Assembly: GCA_964549625.1 (NCBI GenBank)
Contig: CAZJVA010000001.1
Coordinates: 124,001-188,000 of the forward strand
DNA length: 64,000 nucleotides
Direction of reading: 5' to 3'
Origin: UBA12474 sp964549625
GTDB lineage: Bacteria; Babelota; Babeliae; Babelales; Babelaceae
Both the position numbers and the translations under genes were made by a program. This document shows, piece after piece, positions 1-7,356 of the stretch; position 1 is the first letter of the stretch, and every line of letters begins with the position of its first letter. The notes under the pieces were generated by a model. That model searched no databases. It saw only the letters and a program-made list of their open reading frames with translations, and had not been told where the DNA came from.

Positions 1-2508
1 ACTAATTATACCGGTAAGCTCATTAATACTATGCTTGGTTGACAGTCCAAGTGCATAGACAGACATAACGCCATGTGAAACAATCTCTGGTAGTATGCGT
101 CGCGCTATGGCATTTACACCAAAATGGTCTAAGACGAGCTTTTTAAAATCTTCGCCTTCTTTGTGTGCATAGAGACGACCTATTGCACGAATTTGATTTA
201 TGGTTAGTCTTTTGGCACCAGCGAAATATTTTCGATACAATTCTTCTGCCGTATTTTCGGCTTCGAGCGTTTTGTTGTTGAGCGTGATAGTATGTTTTGG
301 TGTAGTTTTGAGCTGTTCTAAGATTGTTAAGAGTCGGTATGTTTGTGCCCGCAAGGTGCTTAATTGTTTAGACTTTTCTTGTCGTGCCATAAATTCAAGG
401 CAACGAAGCATATCACGCATTTTTTCTGCTTCGATATTCGAAGGGTTGTTTTTAATTAATTTTTCTTTTTGTGCTTTTGCGGTTTGTTGTATTGCTAAGG
501 CAATAAAGTTTTTTACATCTTCAACGGTGGCATTTTCTTTTTGCGGCAGAGTGTTTGAATCAAAATTTAGGTCGAGGGTTTTTTCGCTCCATAACAATAG
601 CTTTTGTGCACATTTGTAGATCTGGGCGTGTACTTGCGGCACATCTTTTAGAAGTTGTTTTTGGGTTTTATTTTTGAGGATGTGCGCCGTAGATATTGAT
701 TGAAGGGATTCTTTAAGGTTTTTGAGTAACGAACTTTTTTCAGGTTCTGTCGACTCGCGGGTTTCTAGATCAGCTTCTTCAAGGTTGTTAATACGGCAAA
801 ACTCATTTAGGTTGTGTTCCGCGATAATTACTTTTCCAAGGAGTTCTTGCTTTTTATCAGAGTCGCTATCTGCTTGTGCAATATCTTCCCATTTTGCTCG
901 ATCGGGTTCTTTTGCCGTGAGATCCTCATAGGCTTTCGTGTATGCTTCGAATAGTTTGTTTTTTTGTTTTTCTAAGTGGTTTTGTAGTGTGCGATCAATC
1001 ATGTTTTTGTCGTTGCTATCGGCGAGATTGATTGTTTCTGTTGCAATTATTTCATTGATGACGTTGGTCACTGCACCATTATCGAGCCCTGCTGTTTTGT
1101 GTGCAACATAGGTGGTAAGGGCATCTTGATCAGTAATGAAGCATCGATTGCCACCCTGGCGATGAGCATTGATTATGTTGTCACAGATCTGTATGCGTGC
1201 AAGTAGGTTCGGATATTCTTTTTCAACAAGGCCCCATCCAAAGTTTTTTTGCCTGTTTTTTTTGATTGGCGTTTGGCCTTCTTGCATGTATATGTAGGAA
1301 GGGTTGAAGATGCTTGTTGTTAAGTCTTCTAAGCTGTTTTTAGCTGCTTCAAAGACGTCTTGGGTGAGTTTTCCATCACCGTTATCTTTTGCAAGTCGTT
1401 TTGCTCTGTTGGCAACCTGCTCGTGAATTTCGTATTCCTTTTTGTTTGAGATCATAATTACGACAAAGCCTTGGCTCGTCATTTCGTCTAAGAAATTCAT
1501 GACCATTTTACGCATGTTTGTGTGGTGAGCTTCGTCATTTCCACTATTTTTGAGAATAAAGTTATCGATTTCATCGATAATAATAACGTCACCTTTTTTG
1601 AGCCTGTAGTAGTCAGCAATATTTTGTAACGCTTTGAATTTTTCGTTTACTTCGCCATAAAACTTGCCCTGGAATAGTGCTTCATTAGCGTTTAAAATTA
1701 CTGCATTACGCTCTAATGTGTTGGCAAGTTGTTCTGACCAGAATGTTTTACCCAGGTTAGATTCACCAATGAGTAAAAGTCTGCCTCCAGCGTCTTTATT
1801 TTGTTGCATGTCTTTGACAACGCGGCGAAGTTTGTGCTCTGAGCAGCTGGCTATAAGTTCTTCTGGGGTCATGCGAGGCGCGCTTTTTGGGATATAGGTG
1901 CTGCTGCGGTAGACACCTTCTGCCAGACTTGCATCTCCTGAATCTCCCAGTGGTTGTCCAAGTAGGTTGGCGGGTATTAATTGCCGTTTATAAAGAATGC
2001 GAGATAGCGCATAGCTCATATACAAAGGTGCAATCATTGGTTTTGCATCTTCTAAGGCTAGCCCGAAGCCATTGGTAAGAGCATAGGTAAAGGCCCCTTC
2101 TGCCAAAACAGCTAATGGTAGATCGTTAACTAATAGGCCAGTCCATTTGCCTGCTTGAGAAAGAAAGCTATCGCGTTTTCCCCAGCTTCCTAAGATAAAG
2201 CGATCCCATTCATGTTTAATGGAACGGACTCCTGGTATGTTTTCGGCCGTTTTCCCCGCTATGTACAGACCGCCAAAAATAGAAGCAGCGCTTAAAAGGG
2301 GGTTTTGTTTTTGAAAATGACGAAGTTCGGTCAGCTTGGTTTGTGCTTTGAGTGCATTTTGTATGAGCATACCACTGAGTTTACCCGGTTGTAGGGTTAA
2401 CCCTTGTTTTATGGTCTGCTCTATACTGGAAAATACATGCAGAGGGACTGCAAATGATAGGATCGAACAGAGTAATAATAGTTTTTTTATATTTTTTTTA
2501 AAACGCAT
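1..2508 (-). CDS. Exported or membrane-anchored AAA+ ATPase, partial at the left edge
   Basis: The reading frame is open from an ATG at 2508 to base 1 (836 codons, no stop), so the C-terminus lies outside the window. The N-terminus has a basic stretch followed by a hydrophobic core (LLLLCSILSFAVPL), a signal peptide or membrane anchor. A Walker A motif, GESNLGKT, has its lysine near residue 254, and a Walker B motif, VIIIDEID, lies near residues 309-315, followed by a sensor-1-like VIMISN. These make it an AAA+ ATPase. The roughly 450 residues after the ATPase core are helical and charged, with no family I recognise. An AAGGAG Shine-Dalgarno sequence lies about 10 bases upstream, and the gene follows the coiled-coil gene at 2534-3865 after 25 bases, probably as one operon. 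An export signal on an AAA+ protein is unusual, because ATP is normally absent outside the cytoplasm. If the N-terminus is only an anchor, the ATPase domain could still face inward. Confidence 0.75.
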   Translation of the reverse strand, partial: MRFKKNIKKLLLLCSILSFAVPLHVFSSIEQTIKQGLTLQPGKLSGMLIQNALKAQTKLTELRHFQKQNPLLSAASIFGGLYIAGKTAENIPGVRSIKHEWDRFILGSWGKRDSFLSQAGKWTGLLVNDLPLAVLAEGAFTYALTNGFGLALEDAKPMIAPLYMSYALSRILYKRQLIPANLLGQPLGDSGDASLAEGVYRSSTYIPKSAPRMTPEELIASCSEHKLRRVVKDMQQNKDAGGRLLLIGESNLGKTFWSEQLANTLERNAVILNANEALFQGKFYGEVNEKFKALQNIADYYRLKKGDVIIIDEIDNFILKNSGNDEAHHTNMRKMVMNFLDEMTSQGFVVIMISNKKEYEIHEQVANRAKRLAKDNGDGKLTQDVFEAAKNSLEDLTTSIFNPSYIYMQEGQTPIKKNRQKNFGWGLVEKEYPNLLARIQICDNIINAHRQGGNRCFITDQDALTTYVAHKTAGLDNGAVTNVINEIIATETINLADSNDKNMIDRTLQNHLEKQKNKLFEAYTKAYEDLTAKEPDRAKWEDIAQADSDSDKKQELLGKVIIAEHNLNEFCRINNLEEADLETRESTEPEKSSLLKNLKESLQSISTAHILKNKTQKQLLKDVPQVHAQIYKCAQKLLLWSEKTLDLNFDSNTLPQKENATVEDVKNFIALAIQQTAKAQKEKLIKNNPSNIEAEKMRDMLRCLEFMARQEKSKQLSTLRAQTYRLLTILEQLKTTPKHTITLNNKTLEAENTAEELYRKYFAGAKRLTINQIRAIGRLYAHKEGEDFKKLVLDHFGVNAIARRILPEIVSHGVMSVYALGLSTKHSINELTGIIS

Positions 2509-2533
2509 TATTGCAAGCTCCTTCTTTTAATTT

Positions 2534-3865
2534 TTATATATCAACTTGGATTAGGTTCCCAGTTATGTTTTGAATTATAGGAACAATTAACCGCATAAAG
2601 GTTCCAAATACGGGTATACGTCCAAGCATTTTGTGAGCGCGTGTTTTTTTAAGTTCGCGTTCTTTTTCTCGTGCTTGCATTAGGCCCGCGATGACCTCTT
2701 TGCTTAGTGGTCCATATGTTGATTGATAGTTCTTTATTGATTCGTCGATGTAAGTTTTTTCTTGTTCTTCCTCTGAGGCGATGTTTTTGCTGCGTGCCTC
2801 TAAGACATTGTAGCGTTGTTGCTCGTGGAAGGAGAGTTTCTTCGGCTGGTAGGCCATATATTTTTTTGTCAGAAAGAACCCGAGTGAGCTTCCCAGAGCT
2901 GTACTGGTTGTGTGGGCAAGTGTGTGTAGCAGGCCTGGTTTTGCATAGGTTCTGTTTGCTAAATTACGTAGTATTTCGCCTTGGGTGGCGACGAGGGTTG
3001 TCTTTTCTTCTTTAAGCTTGCTGATTGTTGCCTGGATGTTTTGGCTCTCGTTGGGTTCGCTGGGCCCCTTATTTGAATCTTTTTCTGTGTTCTTGTTTTC
3101 AAGGGTATCAATCTCAAGGCTGAGTGCTTTTATTTGTTTCGAGCTGTTGCGCAGCTGGTTTTCAAGCGCCCTTTTTTTTGCTTCGGGTGAAATTAGCGTG
3201 TGTTTAAACTTGTTGTACGCAAGCCAGGCAAGAGCTCCTCCGGCAATTCCTGCGGTGGTACATGCGATAAACCGTCGGTTTGGACGGTCAGATGGTTGAA
3301 TTTTTTCAAGCTCGGTAGCATATTTTTGTTTTTGCGAGGAAATTTGTTTGAGATGTCTTTGTCTGTTCTCGATACTTATTAACGCTCGTGCTGGTTTGTC
3401 TGGGTTTGCAATGGCATCGTCTAGGTTTTTTTTGGGGATGTAAGAGGCCAGGGCGCTTTTTATCTGGTTAAGCTCAGCTTTCGCTTGTGCTTCATGAAGT
3501 TCGAGTGCAACGCTGTTTGCGCTCATGTCGGTATTGCCCCCGTTGGGCGCGTGGCGATCTGTAACACGCTGGGCAATGGTTAGGGGAAATAGGAGCGCGC
3601 GAAATAAAAAGGTTGTTGTTTTTCGTAATGCTTTTTCAATAGGGTGATGTTTGGAGGCGCCTTTTTGCTCTGTAAGCTGTTGTGTCTGTTGTCTTTTGCT
3701 TTGAACAATGTGTTTTAGGCGTTGTCCTGCAGCACGATATTCTTCTTGTATCGTATTACCGGCCGTCTCTTTGCCGTGTGATGCGCAGGCGACGAATAAA
3801 AAAAGAGCAAATATAAGGCGAATCAAAAATTCACCTCTCTCTTGTAGGCGTCTTTGGAAAGACAT
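2534..3865 (-). CDS. Exported coiled-coil protein of unknown function
   Basis: 443 residues, family not recognised. The start is preceded by a strong GAGGAGG ribosome site. The N-terminus has a hydrophobic segment ending in FVAC near residue 27, which resembles but does not perfectly match a lipoprotein lipobox, so it could be a lipoprotein or a signal-anchored protein. Long charged, Gln/Glu/Lys-rich coiled-coil segments flank two moderately hydrophobic Gly/Ala-rich helices, near residues 200-220 and 315-340, and a hydrophobic C-terminal helix. It is the promoter-proximal partner of the downstream AAA+ ATPase, so a membrane-associated complex of the two is a reasonable inference. No catalytic motif is visible. 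Confidence 0.7.
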   Translation of the reverse strand: MSFQRRLQERGEFLIRLIFALFLFVACASHGKETAGNTIQEEYRAAGQRLKHIVQSKRQQTQQLTEQKGASKHHPIEKALRKTTTFLFRALLFPLTIAQRVTDRHAPNGGNTDMSANSVALELHEAQAKAELNQIKSALASYIPKKNLDDAIANPDKPARALISIENRQRHLKQISSQKQKYATELEKIQPSDRPNRRFIACTTAGIAGGALAWLAYNKFKHTLISPEAKKRALENQLRNSSKQIKALSLEIDTLENKNTEKDSNKGPSEPNESQNIQATISKLKEEKTTLVATQGEILRNLANRTYAKPGLLHTLAHTTSTALGSSLGFFLTKKYMAYQPKKLSFHEQQRYNVLEARSKNIASEEEQEKTYIDESIKNYQSTYGPLSKEVIAGLMQAREKERELKKTRAHKMLGRIPVFGTFMRLIVPIIQNITGNLIQVDI

Positions 3866-4007
3866 AACAACCTCCTCATTATGCAGAGTCTAGTGGTATT
3901 TTTTTTGCAACTCGGTAGCCTGACTGAAGAGCAGCCGAGTAATTTAATTATTTTTATCTACTATTTTAACAAAGTTTTTCTTTTTGTATAGTTTTTTGGG
4001 GCGACGG

Positions 4008-5279
4008 ATGGATTTTTTCTGGGTGCGAGGTGGCATACCTTTGCGCGGTATTGTTGAAGTTTCTGGAGCGAAGAATGCAGTTTTGGTCGAGTTGGCAAGT
4101 TTATTGTTAACATCGGGTGTCAATACGCTTAGTAATGTTCCTGCTCTTTCAGATGTTGGAGCGATGGTTGAGTTGCTAACGTATCTTGGGTGTGTGTGCG
4201 ATTGGGACCGTGAGGCCGGCTGCGTTACGGTAGATACTTCGCGGGTTGCCGGGCGGGCTATTCCAGCAGATTTGCTGCAGTCCTTTCGAGCTTCAATTTT
4301 GATTTTAGGTCCACTGCTGGCCCGTTTTGGTAGTGCTGTTGTGGCCTATCCTGGGGGATGCCCGATTGGAGCACGGCCTATAGATTTCCACCTAAAGGCT
4401 TTTGAGTCGATGGGGGCGCAGATTATGGTAGAGGGAGAAGAGCTCTGTGTGCGTGCAGATTCGGGGCTACATGCGCAAGAGGTAGTGCTGGAATATCCAA
4501 GTGTTGGTGCAACCGAAAATGTGCTATTGGCAGCTGTTGGGGTCTTGGGCCAGACGGTTATTTATAATGCTGCATTAGAACCCGAAGTTTTAGACTTGAT
4601 AGAGCTTTTGCGCTTGATGGGAGCTGATATCGAGTGTCAGGTGCCTGCCAAAATTGTAGTACGTGGTGGTGGTTCTTTATCTCCTGCTGTTCACACTGTT
4701 TTGCCGGATCGGTTGGAAGCGGGAACATACCTCGCGGCCGCTGCAGCCACGGGCGGCGACGTGACTGTAAAAGGTCTGCCTCATGATTTGCTACGGGTTT
4801 TTTTGGCGAAGTTGCGGGAGATGGGGCATCAGGTTGTTTGCCAAGCTAATGAAATTCGTCTTATTGCATCCTTGCGGCCTCAGGCTGTTTCTTTTACAAC
4901 GATGCCCTTTCCTGGTTTTCCAACGGATCTTCAGGCGCCTATGACTGCTTTGTTGATTACAGCACAGGGGACGAGTCGGGTTCATGAGTCGGTGTTCGAA
5001 AAGCGCTTGGTCCATTTAGTTGAGTTGCAAAAGATGGGTGCAGTAACGCAACTAAATGGAGATAAGGCAGTTGTTGAAGGGGTGTCGCGTGATGCACTGC
5101 AAGGGGCCGCGCTTATTGCTGTTGATATTCGTGGTGCTGCAGGCTTAGTCATAGCTGCATTGAGTGGACAAGGTGAAAGCCGGGTATATGGAGTAGAACA
5201 TATACGGCGTGGTTATGTTGATTTTGAAAGGAAGTTGCGCTCGTTGGGGGCAGAAATTAGCTTGCAGTCCTTGAACTAA
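4008..5279 (+). CDS. murA: UDP-N-acetylglucosamine 1-carboxyvinyltransferase (MurA)
   Basis: MurA transfers enolpyruvate from PEP to UDP-GlcNAc, the first committed step of peptidoglycan synthesis, in the cytoplasm. The 423-residue protein has the usual length. The N-terminal SGAKNA motif places Lys22 and Asn23 exactly where the family has them, which fixes the start at ATG 4008 rather than an upstream TTG at 3984. The catalytic-loop cysteine is present in GGCPIGARP (Cys118), the residue attacked by fosfomycin. The C-terminal HIRRGYVDFE segment is typical. The gene converges on atpG and the two stop codons share bases 5276-5279. A peptidoglycan pathway is therefore expected in this organism. 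Confidence 0.95.
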   Translation: MDFFWVRGGIPLRGIVEVSGAKNAVLVELASLLLTSGVNTLSNVPALSDVGAMVELLTYLGCVCDWDREAGCVTVDTSRVAGRAIPADLLQSFRASILILGPLLARFGSAVVAYPGGCPIGARPIDFHLKAFESMGAQIMVEGEELCVRADSGLHAQEVVLEYPSVGATENVLLAAVGVLGQTVIYNAALEPEVLDLIELLRLMGADIECQVPAKIVVRGGGSLSPAVHTVLPDRLEAGTYLAAAAATGGDVTVKGLPHDLLRVFLAKLREMGHQVVCQANEIRLIASLRPQAVSFTTMPFPGFPTDLQAPMTALLITAQGTSRVHESVFEKRLVHLVELQKMGAVTQLNGDKAVVEGVSRDALQGAALIAVDIRGAAGLVIAALSGQGESRVYGVEHIRRGYVDFERKLRSLGAEISLQSLN

Positions 5280-6109
5280 ATCATGCCGCCCATTAAATCC
5301 ATAAGTTCATTGGTAATATTAGCTTGTCGCAGCTTGTTGTAATCACGCTGCATAGAAGTTAAGAGTTTTTCGGCATTGTTGGTTGATGAGTCCATGGAGA
5401 GAAAGCGAGCAGAGTATTCGGCCACGAGCGAATTGAAAAAGAGGGTCTCAAGTTGTGATTTGAGGTACATTTCTTCAAGGTACGTTAGAATTTTTTTGGG
5501 ATCTGGATCGCATAATTCGGCAATTTGAGAATAATTTGCATTGTGGGGAAGATGCTTGCTGGGTGGAGTAATGTGACTTACAGAAGGTTTTTGGTTGAAA
5601 AAGGACTGTGGATGATTGGCTATAATCATGATATGAGTATATTTTGCTTTGCCTAGGATGTGGTGGCTCAACTCTCCGACAAGCCCAAATAGATTAGTTG
5701 GTGTTAGTGAGGGGTATTGATACAGGAGGGTTTGGTCTTTGTTAAGAAGATCGATAACCTTTTTCCCTATCGCGATGGTTGGCGATTCTCCATACTTGGG
5801 AACAATGGTGTCATAAAAATAACGAATAAGGCGTGTGTTAAAGGCCCCACATAAACCTTTTTGTGAGCCGATAATGATGGTAAGTCGGTTAGCTTGTTGC
5901 GAATGTTCTTCAGGTGTTTCTTTTTTATTTATTTCGATGCGTAATTGATTAATGAGCGTTTCGATTTCTTGTTTGTATCGATTGAGCGCCTCTTTTTGCT
6001 TTATTAGGCGTGCATGAGTTGACATCGAAGTTAAACGCATAGCGTGAGTAGTTTTTTGGATTGTTTCGACTGCTTTAATGCGTTGTTTAAGCTGTATTAT
6101 GTGAGACAT
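5276..6109 (-). CDS. atpG: F1F0 ATP synthase gamma subunit, solitary gene
   Basis: The gamma subunit is the rotary shaft of F1. The conserved N-terminal helix (LKQRIKAVETIQKTTHAMRL) and the C-terminal helix (YNKLRQANITNELMDLMGG) are both present, giving a 277-residue protein of normal length. The start is set at ATG 6109, where the family alignment begins; the 32 upstream codons of open frame are not conserved. An AGAAAGAG ribosome site precedes it. No other ATP synthase gene lies on either side: murA converges from the left and a NYN-domain gene diverges on the right. The usual atpHAGDC order is therefore broken here, and the gene appears monocistronic from its own promoter. Confidence 0.93.
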   Translation of the reverse strand: MSHIIQLKQRIKAVETIQKTTHAMRLTSMSTHARLIKQKEALNRYKQEIETLINQLRIEINKKETPEEHSQQANRLTIIIGSQKGLCGAFNTRLIRYFYDTIVPKYGESPTIAIGKKVIDLLNKDQTLLYQYPSLTPTNLFGLVGELSHHILGKAKYTHIMIIANHPQSFFNQKPSVSHITPPSKHLPHNANYSQIAELCDPDPKKILTYLEEMYLKSQLETLFFNSLVAEYSARFLSMDSSTNNAEKLLTSMQRDYNKLRQANITNELMDLMGGMI

Positions 6110-6183
6110 GAGCTCTTTCTGAAATCTAGAAGTTAGCAGGCTGCTGTGGCACACTGAGAAAAGGACAGAGGAGTCAGGGGTAA

Positions 6184-6243
6184 TTGTTTTTTGGTCGCAC
6201 AGCAATTTATAGTTACTATAAATCGGCAGTCATGGTTCGGCAA
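6184..6243. promoter_or_regulatory. Overlapping divergent promoters on a 19-bp dyad
   Basis: A perfect inverted repeat, ATTTATAG-TTA-CTATAAAT, spans 6205-6223. It creates a TATAGT -10 box on each strand. On the minus strand, TTGCCG (6238-6243) lies 17 bases from TATAGT (6215-6220), a good promoter for atpG. On the plus strand, TTGTTT (6184-6189) lies 18 bases from TATAGT (6208-6213), a weaker promoter for the NYN-tsaE pair. Because the two -10 elements overlap, the two directions should compete, or a dimeric regulator could bind the dyad. Confidence 0.55.
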
Positions 6244-6251
6244 GGGGGGGC

Positions 6252-6866
6252 ATGTACATTATTATTGATGGGTGTAATGTCTTACGCTCTGGCAAGGACC
6301 CAAGGCCGGTTAATGAGCATAGAAAAAGAGATTTTATGGCGCAACTAGCTGAATATGCTCGCTATAAAAAACATGAAATTACGGTTGTTTTTGATGGGGG
6401 GGTATCTGCGCGACCGGAGTATTATGTTCAGGCAGGGGTAACGATATGGCATTCGGGGTACGACTATTCTGCTGATGATGTAGTTAAGCAACTTATAACT
6501 GAAGCCAACTATCCCTTTGAAACGCTGGTTGTTTCGTCTGATCGCGAATTAAATGACTGTGCAGAAGATCATAATATTGCCTCTATTGATTCAGCTCTTT
6601 TTAAAAAGTTTTTGAAGCAGGCTTTGAGGGGGCGTGCAAATCAGGCGGTTCGAAAGGGGTCTGGTTGTTTGACTGTCTATGGGTCTCATTCAGCAGAGCT
6701 GGATGCCTTGATGATGAGCGCTGCCCAGGATGTTTTTGATAAAGATATGTCTAGCGCAAAACCGGTATCAGCCGCATCAAGATATGAGGTTGCCGGTACA
6801 GGTAAAAGCATCCTGAAAAAGGGCAAAGTTGAACGAAGATTACAACGAATTTTGGAAAAGTTATGA
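6252..6866 (+). CDS. NYN-domain (YacP/Rae1-like) ribonuclease
   Basis: 204 residues. The N-terminal strand IIIDGCNVL, the later VVFDGG and the VVSSDREL segment supply the conserved acidic residues of the NYN/PIN-like nuclease fold seen in YacP (DUF901). Such proteins are metal-dependent endoribonucleases; the Bacillus member Rae1 cleaves mRNA in the ribosomal A site. The C-terminal third is basic and helical, compatible with RNA binding. A G-rich stretch (AAGGGGGGG) just before the ATG acts as ribosome site. The stop overlaps the tsaE start by four bases, implying translational coupling. The family call is firm; the substrate is unknown. Confidence 0.8.
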   Translation: MYIIIDGCNVLRSGKDPRPVNEHRKRDFMAQLAEYARYKKHEITVVFDGGVSARPEYYVQAGVTIWHSGYDYSADDVVKQLITEANYPFETLVVSSDRELNDCAEDHNIASIDSALFKKFLKQALRGRANQAVRKGSGCLTVYGSHSAELDALMMSAAQDVFDKDMSSAKPVSAASRYEVAGTGKSILKKGKVERRLQRILEKL

Positions 6867-7297
6867 ACAAATTAGTCTATACAGAAGCTGACCTTGGAGA
6901 GATTTTAGATCAACTTGGTCCGCTTGTGCTTGCGGCGCGTGTAGTAACACTCAAAGGCCCTTTGGGTGCTGGTAAGACTACACTAATACGAGCATTGTTA
7001 GTTCAGCTTGGCGTAGAATCCTCTTACATAACAAGTCCAACGTTTTCCTACGTTCATCAATACCAGTTGCCAAGCGGTCGAGACCTATTTCACTTTGATC
7101 TTTATCGGCTTGCAAGCCTGGAAGATTTTTATGCTTTGGGCTTTGAGGAGTATTTATATCGCCCAGATAGTATCTCTTTTATTGAATGGCCCGAGATTGT
7201 TTGGCCATTAATTGCAGATGAACACCTTGCAGTCGAGCTTGATTATAGTTCGGATCTTTCTAATCGTCTAATTTCGTGGGATATTCGGACTACATAG
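6863..7297 (+). CDS. tsaE: tRNA threonylcarbamoyladenosine biosynthesis ATPase TsaE
   Basis: TsaE is the ATPase that works with TsaB and TsaD to install t6A at position 37 of ANN-decoding tRNAs. The 144-residue protein has Walker A GPLGAGKTT (Lys38), the conserved SPTFSYVHQY segment and the LFHFDLYRL and FIEWPE signatures of the family. Length is normal. Its start overlaps the upstream NYN gene and a strong terminator follows, so the two form a short operon. Confidence 0.93.
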   Translation: MNKLVYTEADLGEILDQLGPLVLAARVVTLKGPLGAGKTTLIRALLVQLGVESSYITSPTFSYVHQYQLPSGRDLFHFDLYRLASLEDFYALGFEEYLYRPDSISFIEWPEIVWPLIADEHLAVELDYSSDLSNRLISWDIRTT

Positions 7298-7307
7298 ATG
7301 GGTTTGT

Positions 7308-7356
7308 GTACCAACGGAGAGTTTTTCAAAAAACTCTCCGTTGGTACGGTTTTTTT
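7308..7356 (+). terminator. Rho-independent terminator after tsaE
   Basis: Arms 7308-7324 and 7331-7347 form a perfect 17-bp stem with a small A/T loop, followed by GG and eight T residues. It ends the NYN-tsaE operon. The T-tract overlaps the stop codon of the convergent MutS-like gene, so the hairpin also sits directly after that gene on the other strand, where it lacks a U-run. Confidence 0.92.
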
